A DNA stretch of 39,943 nt from assembly GCA_023653245.1 (NCBI GenBank), contig JAMNXK010000004.1, forward strand, positions 1-39,943, given 5' to 3'. This document shows, piece by piece, positions 24,018 through 31,616 of this stretch. Within the stretch, counting starts at the first letter, position 1; each line of letters starts with the position of its first letter. Origin of the DNA: Tagaea sp. (lineage in GTDB: Bacteria; Pseudomonadota; Alphaproteobacteria; CACIAM-22H2). The notes under the pieces are model-generated. The model searched no databases and was not told the DNA's origin. It saw only the letters and a list, made by a program, of their open reading frames with translations. Made by a program: the position numbers and the translations under genes.

Positions 24018-25603
24018 CACCAGGCTCCCCGGCCAAAGCCGCTTTGCGGTTCGTCGCCGTCGTTTCGCGCGGTCATCGTCAGCGTGCCGGCCGGCGCGGT
24101 GGCTTCGCGCGCGGGCACGTAGCCGAACTCGATGGGTGCGGTTTCGATCGCGAAGCGGCACAAAGCCGCGGCGATGCCGGAATCGCCGTGGCGGCCGAGC
24201 CCGTCCGAGCCGACGCGCGAAGAGCCCTCGGGCAGGCGGGCGACACCTTTGACGAGCTTGAACTGCATCAGATCGGCGACGACGTCGGCGTCTTTCGGGA
24301 TCAGGAACAGACCGTCGTCGAGCCCGGCTTTGAGCTTGGGCATGTGCTCGCGATACCAAGGCTCGGTGAGCTTGATCGCCTGGACGCATTCGCCGTAACG
24401 CTGGCGCGCGACTTCCGCGAGATAGGCGCCATTGCCGCCGGCGTCCAGCGCACCCGCGCGCAACCGCGCGCCGATGAAATCCAGGATGTAGAACAAGACC
24501 TGGCGCTGCTGCTCGAACGGCACGCCGTGCATCTCGACCAGGAAAGGCGGGGTCCAGACCAGGCCTTGATCCTCTTGTGCTGGCCACAGCACCGAGCGGT
24601 CGATCTCGCGCCCGAAATCCAGGCCGAACCCGCAAGCGCGGTGCGGATGCAGCTTGGCGAGCAAGGGTGCGACATGCTCTTCGAGCCACGCCGCGATGTC
24701 CGCTTCCCGCGCTTCGGGCGGCAGCATCGTAAAGGCCGCGTCGCGCGCCAGGCGCAAGACCGGCACGTCGATCGCGCGCTGCTCCAGCACGGCGCGGCTG
24801 AGCCACGCGCCCGACCCTTGGCTCGGGATCACGTCGAGCTCTTCGCGCGCGGCTTCGCCGTAGCCCTTGTAGATGGCGTCGCGCCAGGCGCGCTCGGCGT
24901 CGGCCGACCAGGGCTTGCCCTGGACGTAGCAGATGCGCTTGTAGAGCCCGTCCGCCAGCGCGTCGTCGAGCGTGGTGCGCAACACGATGCCCGAACGCCG
25001 GCCGGCGCGGATGTCCTCGATCAGCGCGGCGAAGGGATTGGCCGCACCGTTGTGCGACGAGATCACCGCGACCTTGCCGCCCCAGATCGTCAGCGCCATC
25101 GCGGCCTTCAGGACCTCGTCGAGCTCGTCGTGGAACGCGGCCTCGTCGATGATCACGAAGCCCTGCCGGCCGCGCAACGAGCGCGGCTTGGAGGTGAGCG
25201 CCACGATTTGGAAGCCCGACGCGAAGGCGATGCGGAACGCGCCGACGCCCTTGTCGGAGCCGTCGTCGAACAGGAATTCCGACACGCTCGCGATGGCCGG
25301 CTCGATCGCGCGCGCGAAATCGGCACAGGTGTCGATGAACTCGCGGGTCATGTCGAGCGCGTAGCCGAGATAGAGCACGTCCATCCCGCCGGCGGCCTTG
25401 GCGCGCGCGGCCGTCAGCACGGCGGCCGAGGCGATCGCCCAGGTGATGCCGATGCGGCGGCTCTTCTCGTAGACCGTGAGGTCGTAGGCCGCGACCGTTT
25501 CGAACAAACGCCGCTGGTAGGGCAACAGCACCTTGCCCGCCGGCGCGACGCTCGGCGGCTTCGCGGGCGCGGGCTTCGCCGCGATCTTCCGTTTCGCGCT
25601 CAT
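24017..25603 (-). CDS. Large terminase subunit (Mu gp28-like)
   Basis: 528 residues. N-terminal ATPase: adenine motif LLPYQRRLF (~27-35), Walker A-like EKSRRIGITW (46-55), Walker B FVIIDEAAF (148-156), coupling SSHNG. C-terminal nuclease: FGLDFGRE, GALDAGGNGAYL and GRHGDSGIAAAL supply the acidic residues expected of the RNase H-like domain. Cuts and packages DNA, in Mu from host-flanked insertions by headful packaging. ATGA overlap with the small subunit. Confidence 0.93.
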   Translation of the reverse strand: MSAKRKIAAKPAPAKPPSVAPAGKVLLPYQRRLFETVAAYDLTVYEKSRRIGITWAIASAAVLTAARAKAAGGMDVLYLGYALDMTREFIDTCADFARAIEPAIASVSEFLFDDGSDKGVGAFRIAFASGFQIVALTSKPRSLRGRQGFVIIDEAAFHDELDEVLKAAMALTIWGGKVAVISSHNGAANPFAALIEDIRAGRRSGIVLRTTLDDALADGLYKRICYVQGKPWSADAERAWRDAIYKGYGEAAREELDVIPSQGSGAWLSRAVLEQRAIDVPVLRLARDAAFTMLPPEAREADIAAWLEEHVAPLLAKLHPHRACGFGLDFGREIDRSVLWPAQEDQGLVWTPPFLVEMHGVPFEQQRQVLFYILDFIGARLRAGALDAGGNGAYLAEVARQRYGECVQAIKLTEPWYREHMPKLKAGLDDGLFLIPKDADVVADLMQFKLVKGVARLPEGSSRVGSDGLGRHGDSGIAAALCRFAIETAPIEFGYVPAREATAPAGTLTMTARNDGDEPQSGFGRGAW

Positions 25604-26160
25604 ACCGGCGCGCCCGGTTGGGACGGCGCCACGCCGAGGATGGTGGCGGCGATCTGGTCGGCGATCTCGGCCGACAGGCCGGCTTTGCGCACGGCCGCTT
25701 TCGCCGCGTCGGCCGCGCGCGCGGCGGCGCGCTTCTCGACCTTCTCGACGAAGGCGGCGTTGTCGCGGCTGGCGGCCGTCAGCGACTTGATCGCCGAACT
25801 CAAGAACATCGTCTCCTGGGCGTCGAGTTCGACCGGCTTGCCGTCCTCGCGCATCATGAAGCGCGTGATGAGCGCTTGCGCCATCTCGGTGTTCAAGCGC
25901 TGCACGTCGCCTTCGCCGCGTTCGCCCAAGCCCGACACCAGCGCCACGGCGGCCTCGCGCGACTCCTTGAGCAAGGCGCCCATCGCGTCGATGCGCTTGA
26001 CGTGGCGGCCCATGGCCGACCGCGAGATCGAGAGGTCGGGCGCGGCGCCCCGCAAGCGTTCGAGGATGGCGTCGATCGACAGACCCTCGACGTCGCGCAA
26101 ACGCGCGATCTCCTTGCGGATTTCGGGCGGGAGTTTGTCGATGGTGGATTTACGCGCCAT
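25600..26160 (-). CDS. Small terminase subunit (Mu gp27-like, DUF3486)
   Basis: 186 residues beginning MARKSTIDKLPPEIRKEIARLRDVEGLSIDAILERL, the DUF3486 N-terminus, with an HTH at ~25-60 (RSAMGRHVKRI). A helical oligomerisation middle and an alanine-rich C-terminus follow. Recognises packaging-start DNA. Located directly upstream of the large subunit, 18 bp after gp26. Confidence 0.88.
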   Translation of the reverse strand: MARKSTIDKLPPEIRKEIARLRDVEGLSIDAILERLRGAAPDLSISRSAMGRHVKRIDAMGALLKESREAAVALVSGLGERGEGDVQRLNTEMAQALITRFMMREDGKPVELDAQETMFLSSAIKSLTAASRDNAAFVEKVEKRAAARAADAAKAAVRKAGLSAEIADQIAATILGVAPSQPGAPV

Positions 26161-26178
26161 GGCGTCGCGCCCGCGCCT

Positions 26179-26472
26179 TCACTTCGCCGACGGGCGCTTG
26201 ACGCCGGGCACCGTCGCGCGGCCGGCGGCGGCGTCCTCGCCGCGCTCGGTCAGCGTGGCGACGATCAGCGTGTCGAAGGTTTGGGCGCGCAAGAGACCCT
26301 GTTCTTCGAGCCACGCGATCTCGGTCCGGATTTGCGCCCGGCTCGCGGCGAAGCCCGCGAACCGGATCACGTCCACCAACATCGAATCGTTGGCGCTGTA
26401 CTCGGGCGCGGTCTTGAGCGTGCGCAGGATCGCGGCGCGCAGATGCTCGCGCCAAGCTTCGTGCAGGCTCAT
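26179..26472 (-). CDS. Mu gp26-like winged-helix protein
   Basis: 97 residues: HEAWREHLRAAILRTLKTAPEYSANDSMLVDVI...SRAQIRTEIAWLEEQGLL...LTERGEDAAAGR. This is the VpaChn25_0724/gp26 pattern, a small wHTH-like fold always encoded between gp25 and gp27. Function in packaging or late regulation is unknown. ATGA overlap with gp25. Confidence 0.8.
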   Translation of the reverse strand: MSLHEAWREHLRAAILRTLKTAPEYSANDSMLVDVIRFAGFAASRAQIRTEIAWLEEQGLLRAQTFDTLIVATLTERGEDAAAGRATVPGVKRPSAK

Positions 26473-26921
26473 TTCGCTCGCCCCGCTTGGATGGCGGCGG
26501 CCGACGCGTGCGCCATGATCTCTTCGTGGCGGATGACGGTGGCGCGCAATTCGACCACGTCCTTCTCGTTGGCGCGCGCCTCGGTGCGGATCGCCTTCAT
26601 GTCGCCGCCCACTTCCTTGAGCGCGAGCGCGAGCTGGTGCAGATCTTCCTTGGTCGGCAGATTGCGCAAAGCCTGGTCGACGCGGCCGATCAGTTGCGCG
26701 AGTTCGGCCATCTTCGCCGAGCCTTGGTCGAAGCGCTTGTTGGTCTCCACGCGATGCGCGTCGAGCTCCGACTGCTTCGCCTTGTCCGCGACGGCGGCGC
26801 TCAGCGATTCGTGCTCCTCGCGCGTGACGAACTTGCCCCTCAGCAAATACAGCAGGAACGTGCCGAGGGCCGCGAGAACGGAGATGGCGTAGTGGGCGAT
26901 CTTGAAATAGTCGTCGCTCAT
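26469..26921 (-). CDS. Mu gp25-like membrane-anchored coiled-coil protein (DUF2730)
   Basis: 150 residues from the ATG at 26921 (ATGA overlap with the zinc-finger gene). One N-terminal transmembrane helix (YAISVLAALGTFLLYLLRG, residues ~10-28) is followed by a charged coiled coil to ~140. DUF2730 members accompany lysis genes in Mu-like phages and may act as a spanin-like or lysis-modulating factor (inference). No lipobox or second TM was seen. Confidence 0.75.
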   Translation of the reverse strand: MSDDYFKIAHYAISVLAALGTFLLYLLRGKFVTREEHESLSAAVADKAKQSELDAHRVETNKRFDQGSAKMAELAQLIGRVDQALRNLPTKEDLHQLALALKEVGGDMKAIRTEARANEKDVVELRATVIRHEEIMAHASAAAIQAGRAK

Positions 26922-27109
26922 GCTTGGGTTCCCTTGCCGCATCCGCCGCCGCAATCGAGCGCGTCGGGTTGATGGTCGATCAGGTCCTGCGCCAGGAACT
27001 CACCGCACAACACGCAGACGCGCGTGGACGGCCGGCGGCGCGCGCGCGCCACGAAGGCGTCGCGTTCGGCGATCTCGCGCGCGCCGGCTTCGTCGGCCGA
27101 ATCGGTCAT
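26918..27109 (-). CDS. Small cysteine-rich, TraR/DksA-like protein
   Basis: 63 residues: an N-terminal helix AREIAERDAFVARARRRP, then CVLCGEFL and CGGGCG clusters. The arrangement resembles short TraR/DksA proteins that bind the RNA polymerase secondary channel, but the second half of the zinc finger is atypical (GGGCGKG), so binding is uncertain. ATGA overlaps on both sides. Mu-like phages often place TraR-type genes in the lysis block. Confidence 0.55.
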   Translation of the reverse strand: MTDSADEAGAREIAERDAFVARARRRPSTRVCVLCGEFLAQDLIDHQPDALDCGGGCGKGTQA

Positions 27110-27660
27110 CGGGTCTTTCCGCGCGCGAAGACGCGGCCGATCGCTTCGAGCGGATTGCCGGGTTCGACGCCCGCCTTGCGCGCTTTGTCGGACGAGCGCT
27201 TGTAGACATAGACGCCGAGCACCGAGAGACCGACCGACCACATGAGGCTGAGTTCGCCGATCGCGGCGACCACGCCGGCGGCCTCGCCGGGCGCCGTGAC
27301 GACGATCCAGGCCACCGCGCCCATCAGCACGGCCCAAGTCAGCGCCATGACGTAGCCGAAGGTCGGGCGCATGCGGCGCACGTAAGCGTCTTCGCTCTGC
27401 GCTTCGACGCGCATCGTGGCGTTCGTTTCGCGGATCGTCTCGCGGTAGTCGTCGCTGTCGAGCTTGGCCAGCGCTTCGAGAGAGCGGTTGGCTTCCTTGA
27501 TGTCCTCGGGCGGAATCCTCGCGCCCGAGATCGCTTCGCCGACTTGGCCGAGCGCGTCGGACGCCGCCTTGGCCGCCGGGTGTTCGACGCGGCCCAACGC
27601 GCCGCCAACCCATTTGACGAGCAGGGGCAGACCCACCTGGGCGAGGATGGCGGGGATCAT
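27106..27660 (-). CDS. Holin-like protein (3TM holin family)
   Basis: 184 residues. The N-terminus MIPAILAQVGLPLLVKWVGGALG is hydrophobic. The middle (~35-95) is helical and charged, including SDDYRETIRETNATMRVEAQSEDAYVRRMRPTFGYVMALTW, the signature of the 'holin of 3TMs' family. Two further TM segments lie at ~100-125 and ~130-155. It permeabilises the inner membrane for the endolysin encoded 181 bp downstream in map order (27842-28321, transcribed first). Confidence 0.8.
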   Translation of the reverse strand: MIPAILAQVGLPLLVKWVGGALGRVEHPAAKAASDALGQVGEAISGARIPPEDIKEANRSLEALAKLDSDDYRETIRETNATMRVEAQSEDAYVRRMRPTFGYVMALTWAVLMGAVAWIVVTAPGEAAGVVAAIGELSLMWSVGLSVLGVYVYKRSSDKARKAGVEPGNPLEAIGRVFARGKTR

Positions 27661-27663
27661 GCG

Positions 27664-27834
27664 CTAACCCAGGAGCGATTTGATTGCGGTCGTCGCGAAG
27701 AGCGAGCCGAAGAAGATCAAGGCAACGCCCGCGCCGGCGGCGGCGATCGAGCCGGCCGAACGCAGGATCGTCAAACCGATCGCGCCGAGTGCTGCGGCGA
27801 CGACAAGCAGCACGATGTCGAATGCGAGTTCCAT
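27664..27834 (-). CDS. Small membrane protein of the lysis cassette
   Basis: 56 residues: MELAFDIVLLVVAAALGAIGLTILRS and AAAGAGVALIFFGSLFATTAI form two predicted transmembrane helices with a short turn. It lies between the endolysin and the holin. It could be a second holin, antiholin or pinholin; no family is recognised. Confidence 0.65.
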   Translation of the reverse strand: MELAFDIVLLVVAAALGAIGLTILRSAGSIAAAGAGVALIFFGSLFATTAIKSLLG

Positions 27835-27841
27835 GAGGGCC

Positions 27842-28321
27842 TCAGGCTTGGAGCGTGGGGACGCGTTGGAGCGCGTCGGCGATACCCGCTTCGAACTCGC
27901 GCGGTTCGACCAGCGCCCATTGATCGTTGCCGCATTCCATGCGGATTTTGGTGCGCAACAGCAGCGCGAGCCGGGCGCGGTCCACCGTGCCGCCGGCGGC
28001 GCGCAAGCGCAGATCGTCGTCGAGCCCGACGCCCATCGCCGTGGCGACGAAGCCCATATAGACCAGGGTGTCGTTCTCGTTCGGCGGCGCGTACTCGCTG
28101 ACGAGCTGACGCGGCGTGCGCTGGCGGTCCTTGCCATAGTCGTTGAGGATGTCGAGCGCCATGGCGCGCACGCCGTTCGCCATCGTGTCGAACACGCAAC
28201 GGTTCTTCGCGTCGCGGCCGATCAGGCCGCGCCAGGGAATGCCGTGATCCATCAGGTTCCCGGGGTTCCTGTTGCGGATACCGGCGGAAAGAGCGGGCGG
28301 CGTGGGATTGGCGTTTTGCAT
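27842..28321 (-). CDS. Endolysin / P5-like muramidase
   Basis: 159 residues. GIRNRNPGNL (14-23), IPWRG, VFDTMANGVRAMALDILNDYG, TPRQLVSEYAPPNENDTLVYMGFV match the phage P5-like structural muramidase family (IRNNNPGNL...YAPP.ENDT). It degrades peptidoglycan at lysis and may also be virion-associated. No signal peptide, consistent with holin-dependent export. First gene of the late lysis/packaging operon. Confidence 0.85.
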   Translation of the reverse strand: MQNANPTPPALSAGIRNRNPGNLMDHGIPWRGLIGRDAKNRCVFDTMANGVRAMALDILNDYGKDRQRTPRQLVSEYAPPNENDTLVYMGFVATAMGVGLDDDLRLRAAGGTVDRARLALLLRTKIRMECGNDQWALVEPREFEAGIADALQRVPTLQA

Positions 28322-28453
28322 CCCGCGACGATGGCGGGGTTCGCGGCCCGAGCGCAGGACGACGCGCGTCGCCGGGCGCCCGCTTTGGGCCCGGATGCAC
28401 CCTCGAATACGAAGGTAGCCCGCGTCAAGCGGACGGCGCGCGCGGGGTGGTTT
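28322..28453 (-). promoter_or_regulatory. Late (lys) promoter region
   Basis: A 132-bp gap separates the early/middle block from the lysis operon, where Mu has C-dependent Plys. On the minus strand a TTGACG box occurs near 28431 but no well-spaced -10, suggesting activator dependence. The 18-bp sequence shared with the I leader lies at 28354-28371. Exact start sites cannot be read. Confidence 0.5.
28354..28371. promoter_or_regulatory. Second copy of the late-leader palindromic element
   Basis: GCAGGACGACGCGCGTCG is identical to 20791-20808. Here the dyad is slightly imperfect (right arm GTCGCC instead of GTCGTCC). It stands ~35-50 bp upstream of the endolysin start. Confidence 0.5.
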
Positions 28454-28699
28454 CTAACGCTTCGTGGGGCGCTCCAAGGCCTCCGCCAGGCGCAAGAGCT
28501 TCGCGGCGTGGGCGCGGGCGTGACGCGCGAGTTCGGCGCGGCGGCCGGGTGGCACAGGCCTTTCGCCCGTGCCCCATCCGTGCGCGCGGCGGATCGAAAC
28601 GCCGAGGAGGCGCGCGACTTCGCTGGCGCCGCCCAACGCATCGATCGCGAGGAGCGGCACCATCGCGCGTTCGAATTTGAGCCGGGTGGCTTTACGCAC
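28454..28699 (-). CDS. Small HTH protein at the end of the middle operon
   Basis: 81 residues, starting with GTG at 28699, 1 bp after the Mor-type stop. AIDALGGASEVARLLGVSIRRAHGWGTGERPVPPGRRAELARHA (~18-62) looks like a helix-turn-helix of the Cro/CII or YdaS class, followed by a basic C-terminal helix. Likely a DNA-binding regulator at the early-to-late boundary (inference). Confidence 0.65.
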   Translation of the reverse strand: MRKATRLKFERAMVPLLAIDALGGASEVARLLGVSIRRAHGWGTGERPVPPGRRAELARHARAHAAKLLRLAEALERPTKR

Positions 28700-28700
28700 C

Positions 28701-29078
28701 TCAGCCGCCGAGCTTCAACGAAAGCTGGTCGGCTTCGCCGGGCGGCGCGTCCCAACGCTGTTGCGTGCGGATCGGCACGCGCGTGCGGCGCACGATCTCG
28801 GCGCGCGACACGCTCTTGGACTGCAGCCATTTGACGAGATGATAGTCGGCGACGGGCACGTAGATCTTGTTGCCCGCCCCGAGCTTGCGCGCGATGGCCG
28901 CCGCCGCCTCCGCGCCGACCAGGCCGGGCAACAGATCGCCGTCGCGCGCGACGTGCAGGAACGCGCCGCCGCGCGCCTCGGCGAGTTTCATCGCCGCGTC
29001 GAGCCCGGCCGCGTCGGCGATCTCGGCGAGTCCGGCGGGCAAGGGCCGGCCGAACGGATGTTCGCGGCGCTTGGTCAT
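28701..29078 (-). CDS. mor: Mor/C-family transcription activator
   Basis: 125 residues. The pattern follows Mor: LAEIADAAGLDAAMKLAEARGGAFLHVAR (~17-45), LVGAEAAAAIARKLGAGNKIYVPVADYHLVKW (~53-84) and a C-terminal HTH SVSRAEIVRRTRVPIRTQQRW (~89-109). In Mu, Mor turns on middle transcription and its paralogue C the late promoters. Only one family member is visible here, so it may serve both functions (inference). ATGA overlap with gemA. Confidence 0.72.
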   Translation of the reverse strand: MTKRREHPFGRPLPAGLAEIADAAGLDAAMKLAEARGGAFLHVARDGDLLPGLVGAEAAAAIARKLGAGNKIYVPVADYHLVKWLQSKSVSRAEIVRRTRVPIRTQQRWDAPPGEADQLSLKLGG

Positions 29079-29785
29079 GCCCGGCCTTGCGCGCGCGCGC
29101 GCCCGGCGATCTCCTGGCGCAACCACGTGCCGGCGCGTGCGACGCAATTGGCGGCGTGTCCGGCGTCGAGCGTGTCGAAATGGCACCGCGACCAGGTCGC
29201 GTTGTCGATCCAATTGTCGAGATGCCATTTGTCCAGCTGGTAGCTCGGATCGTCGAGGCGCTTGAGCTTCAACCAAATCGCGATCAGCAGCGCCTTGTCG
29301 TAATCCAGGCGCGTCGCACCTTCGGCGATCTCGCGCACCATGTACCCTTCGCGCTCGCACCAGTCGTTGAGCGCTTCGATCACCGCGCGCGCCTGGCGGC
29401 CGTCGAGCCAGTCGAGCGCATCGATCTTCGCCACGCGTTTGACGAAGCTCGCGAGCGCGTTCTCGGCCGGGTCGCGCACCGCGCCCAATTGCCAGAGGCT
29501 GAGCCACAGCGCGCGCGCCTTGCGCGCGATCGGCGAGTCCGCTGGTGCGCGCGTGCCCATGCGCTTGGGCTTCGCTTTCGATCGGACGCGATCGAAGCCG
29601 AGGCGGCGGAACTCTTCGATCACGATCGCGCGCTGGCTCGCGTCGAGATCGGCGGCCGAGCGCTTGCCCGTGAGCCGTTCGAGCAGCGCGCGATAGGAAT
29701 CGTCTTCGAGCGCCAGCGCGCGGCGGCCGGTCTGGATCGCCTTGATGTCGCGGTTGCGGGCGGGGTCTTTGGGCGCGGCGGTCAT
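29075..29785 (-). CDS. gemA: GemA / Mu gp16-like regulatory protein
   Basis: 236 residues. Family motifs: KAIQTGRRALALEDDSYRALLERLTGKRSAADLDASQRAIVIEEFRRLGF (~16-65), IARKARALWLSLWQLGAVRDPAENALASFVKR (~85-117), IDALDWLDGRQARAVIEALNDWCEREGY. GemA in Mu alters host gene expression and DNA gyrase activity. The C-terminal ~80 residues (LDYDKALLIAIWLKLKRLDDPSYQ) extend beyond the core. ATGA overlaps at both ends, immediately before mor as in Mu. Confidence 0.87.
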   Translation of the reverse strand: MTAAPKDPARNRDIKAIQTGRRALALEDDSYRALLERLTGKRSAADLDASQRAIVIEEFRRLGFDRVRSKAKPKRMGTRAPADSPIARKARALWLSLWQLGAVRDPAENALASFVKRVAKIDALDWLDGRQARAVIEALNDWCEREGYMVREIAEGATRLDYDKALLIAIWLKLKRLDDPSYQLDKWHLDNWIDNATWSRCHFDTLDAGHAANCVARAGTWLRQEIAGRARAQGRA

Positions 29786-29982
29786 GCGAGCTGGCCTTTC
29801 TTCCAATAGGGAAGCTCCGGTTCCGGATCGCCGTCCGCGCGGGCTTCGGCGAGTTCGAGCGCCAGGACGTGCGCGGTCGCGCGGCGGAGCGCGGCTTCGC
29901 GTTCGGCGCGGGACCCGCGCGGCGCCGCGATCCAGCGCTCGCGCGCGGATTGTGCTTCGCGGCGTGCGTCGGCAAGGTTCAT
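29782..29982 (-). CDS. Small alpha-helical early protein
   Basis: 66 residues: MNLADARREAQSARERWIAAPRG..., mostly alanine/arginine/glutamate, predicted helical hairpin, ending PYWKKGQLA. ATGA overlaps on both sides support translation. No family recognised. Length and position match the non-essential small genes between gam and gemA in Mu. Confidence 0.6.
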   Translation of the reverse strand: MNLADARREAQSARERWIAAPRGSRAEREAALRRATAHVLALELAEARADGDPEPELPYWKKGQLA

Positions 29983-30335
29983 CGCGCACCGACCGGCGCG
30001 ATCGCGTATCGACCGTATCCGCGAGAGACGATTCGGCCGCGGCGCTTTAGGTCGGCGACGGCTTGATAGAGCGAGCGATCGTCGATTGGCGGCCAATCGC
30101 TACTGGCGAGGTGCGCCCGGATGCGTTCGAGATTTACTCTCGGCTCGCCGGCGTGGGCGCACGATCGCAAGAACACGACGATCGCGGTCGTCAAGGACGC
30201 CCGTCGGCCACCGAGCCGCGCGATCAAACGAGTCCGAACGAACGAGCGTTCCGCCTGCGGCAACGCATCCATCAACGTTTCGATGGCGTCGAGCGTGCGG
30301 CCTACGCGATCGCTTGGCGGGTGGGGCGCGCTCAT
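29979..30335 (-). CDS. Early protein with a C-terminal winged-helix-like segment
   Basis: 118 residues. The N-terminus (DRVGRTLDAIETLMDALPQAERSFVRTRLIARL) is helical. Residues ~68-112 (NLERIRAHLASSDWPPIDDRSLYQAVADLKRRGRIVSRGYGRYAIAP) read as a winged helix with a beta-wing. Possibly a DNA-binding regulator. Overlaps the HNH gene by ATGA. Not recognised otherwise. Confidence 0.6.
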   Translation of the reverse strand: MSAPHPPSDRVGRTLDAIETLMDALPQAERSFVRTRLIARLGGRRASLTTAIVVFLRSCAHAGEPRVNLERIRAHLASSDWPPIDDRSLYQAVADLKRRGRIVSRGYGRYAIAPVGAR

Positions 30336-30724
30336 CGCTCGATCCCCAGTTTGGTGTCGGCCTGCTTGGCGAGGGCCAGAAGCCGGCGGGCGATCGGGCC
30401 GATGCCGGCAGGCCGCGCGCGCGATACCGCGCATTTGAGATCGACCAGCATGACCAGGTCGGCGAGCGTGGGCAGGCGCGCGGCTTTGTCGTAGTTGCAC
30501 GGCGCGCAAGCGAGCACGCGATTGATCGGCTCGTCGGTGCCGCCCATCGAGCGCGGCACGACATGGTCGATGGTCGCCGAGCGGATCGCGGCGCTTCGTT
30601 CGGCTTGCGCCGCGCGCCGCAGATCGCCCGGGTTGCGCAAGCTTAGGGGCGTGGCGCAGTAGAAGCAGCGGCCGTTCTGACGCTTGTGCTGGCGTTCCTT
30701 CCAGGCGGCGGGGCTGAGGCTCAT
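30332..30724 (-). CDS. HNH endonuclease
   Basis: 130 residues. The zinc-binding HNH core is complete: CFYC (20-23), TIDHVVPRSMGG with His54, NRVLACAPCNYDKAA with Cys73/Cys76 and Asn77. The N-terminal KERQHKRQNGRC is basic. Stop and start are interlocked by ATGA with the upstream adenine methyltransferase and the downstream early gene, so the nuclease and methylase form a coupled pair. Target unknown; it could nick phage or host DNA, or form a restriction-modification-like pair. Confidence 0.85.
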   Translation of the reverse strand: MSLSPAAWKERQHKRQNGRCFYCATPLSLRNPGDLRRAAQAERSAAIRSATIDHVVPRSMGGTDEPINRVLACAPCNYDKAARLPTLADLVMLVDLKCAVSRARPAGIGPIARRLLALAKQADTKLGIER

Positions 30725-31317
30725 GGGGCGGGGTCCACGGATCCGTCGAACTTCGTGGCTTCGTTGCCCCAGGACGCCCAGCCGTCGCGCGACTCGCGGG
30801 CGAAGAGTTCGGCGCCGAAAGCGTGCGGCAAGATGCCGTCGAGATAACGATGCGCGGAATCGGGCTTGCGCGAGTGCTCGCGACGTTGCGCGCGGAACAG
30901 ATTGGGCGTGCGCGCGGCGATCCGGCGATCGATGGCGGGCGAGCCGATCGCGCCGATCAAGACCGGCTCGGCGAGCGAGCGCATCCAATAGCCCGTGCCG
31001 AACGAATCCTTGCCGTTGCGCGTGACCTTGAGCCACGTCGCGAAGGTGACGTAACGGAAGCCCCATGCCTTCAGCACGCGCATGCCGAAATCCAAGCGCG
31101 GGGCCGTGCACCACAGCCAGATCGCGCAGTCGCGCGCGGCCAGCTGGCCCACCGGCAAAGACAGGATTTCGTCGTCGGGCATCGCCCGGTAATGGGCATG
31201 CGCCGACTTCGCTTCGCCCTTGGCGGAGTAGAGCTCGTAGTCCCAAGCGGGGTCGGCGATCAGCTTGCCGTAGCCTAGCGGGCGCAAGGGATCGAAGGGC
31301 CAGGGGCTAAGGCTCAT
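30721..31317 (-). CDS. MT-A70 family DNA N6-adenine methyltransferase
   Basis: 198 residues. LIADPAWDY (catalytic motif, residues 19-27; DPAW instead of the canonical DPPW), AHAHYRAMPDDEILSLPVGQLAARDCAIWLWC, MRVLKAWGFRYVTFATWLKV, GTGYWMRSLAEPVLIGAIG, REHSRKPDS and FARESRDGWASWGNE place it in the phage MT-A70 group. ATG at 31317 is preferred to 31341. ATGA overlap with a 15-codon leader ORF containing a G8 tract. Expected to methylate adenine on phage or host DNA. Confidence 0.87.
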   Translation of the reverse strand: MSLSPWPFDPLRPLGYGKLIADPAWDYELYSAKGEAKSAHAHYRAMPDDEILSLPVGQLAARDCAIWLWCTAPRLDFGMRVLKAWGFRYVTFATWLKVTRNGKDSFGTGYWMRSLAEPVLIGAIGSPAIDRRIAARTPNLFRAQRREHSRKPDSAHRYLDGILPHAFGAELFARESRDGWASWGNEATKFDGSVDPAP

Positions 31318-31361
31318 CGCTCCGCCCCCCCCGCAGCGCAAGCGTTAAAAACGTCGCTCAT
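31314..31361 (-). CDS. 15-codon coupling ORF with G8 tract
   Basis: MSDVFNACAAGGAER, with ATG at 31361 overlapping the upstream stop (ATGA) and its own TGA overlapping the MT-A70 start (ATGA). The Gly-Gly codons lie in a run of eight G (31325-31332, C on +). Too short to judge as a protein; its value is probably translational coupling. Confidence 0.4.
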   Translation of the reverse strand: MSDVFNACAAGGAER

Positions 31362-31615
31362 CGCACGAGCTTCCCGAGCACATTGAAACGGCGGCGCGGG
31401 GCCGGCGGGATCGCGGCCTTGAGCCGGTCGCGCGCGCCTTCCAGCACGCCGAGCACGCGAAGACCGGCCACGAAGTCCTTGGGCTTTTTCTCGCCGAAGA
31501 TCAGACGGACCGCGAAGTTGCCGGCGTCGCGCCGGCCGTTTTGCACGATCACCAGTCGCGGCGCGACGACCTGTTCGAGCCGGGATCGGTTCTTGGTGTG
31601 GGCGACCCAGGCCAT
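31358..31615 (-). CDS. Early hypothetical protein
   Basis: 85 residues, basic: RSRLEQVVAPRLVIVQNGRRDAGNFAVRLIFGEKKPKDFVAGLRVLG..., ending RRRFNVLGKLVR. Starts 1 bp after gam. Beta-alpha pattern, no recognised domain. Confidence 0.6.
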   Translation of the reverse strand: MAWVAHTKNRSRLEQVVAPRLVIVQNGRRDAGNFAVRLIFGEKKPKDFVAGLRVLGVLEGARDRLKAAIPPAPRRRFNVLGKLVR

Positions 31616-31616
31616 G

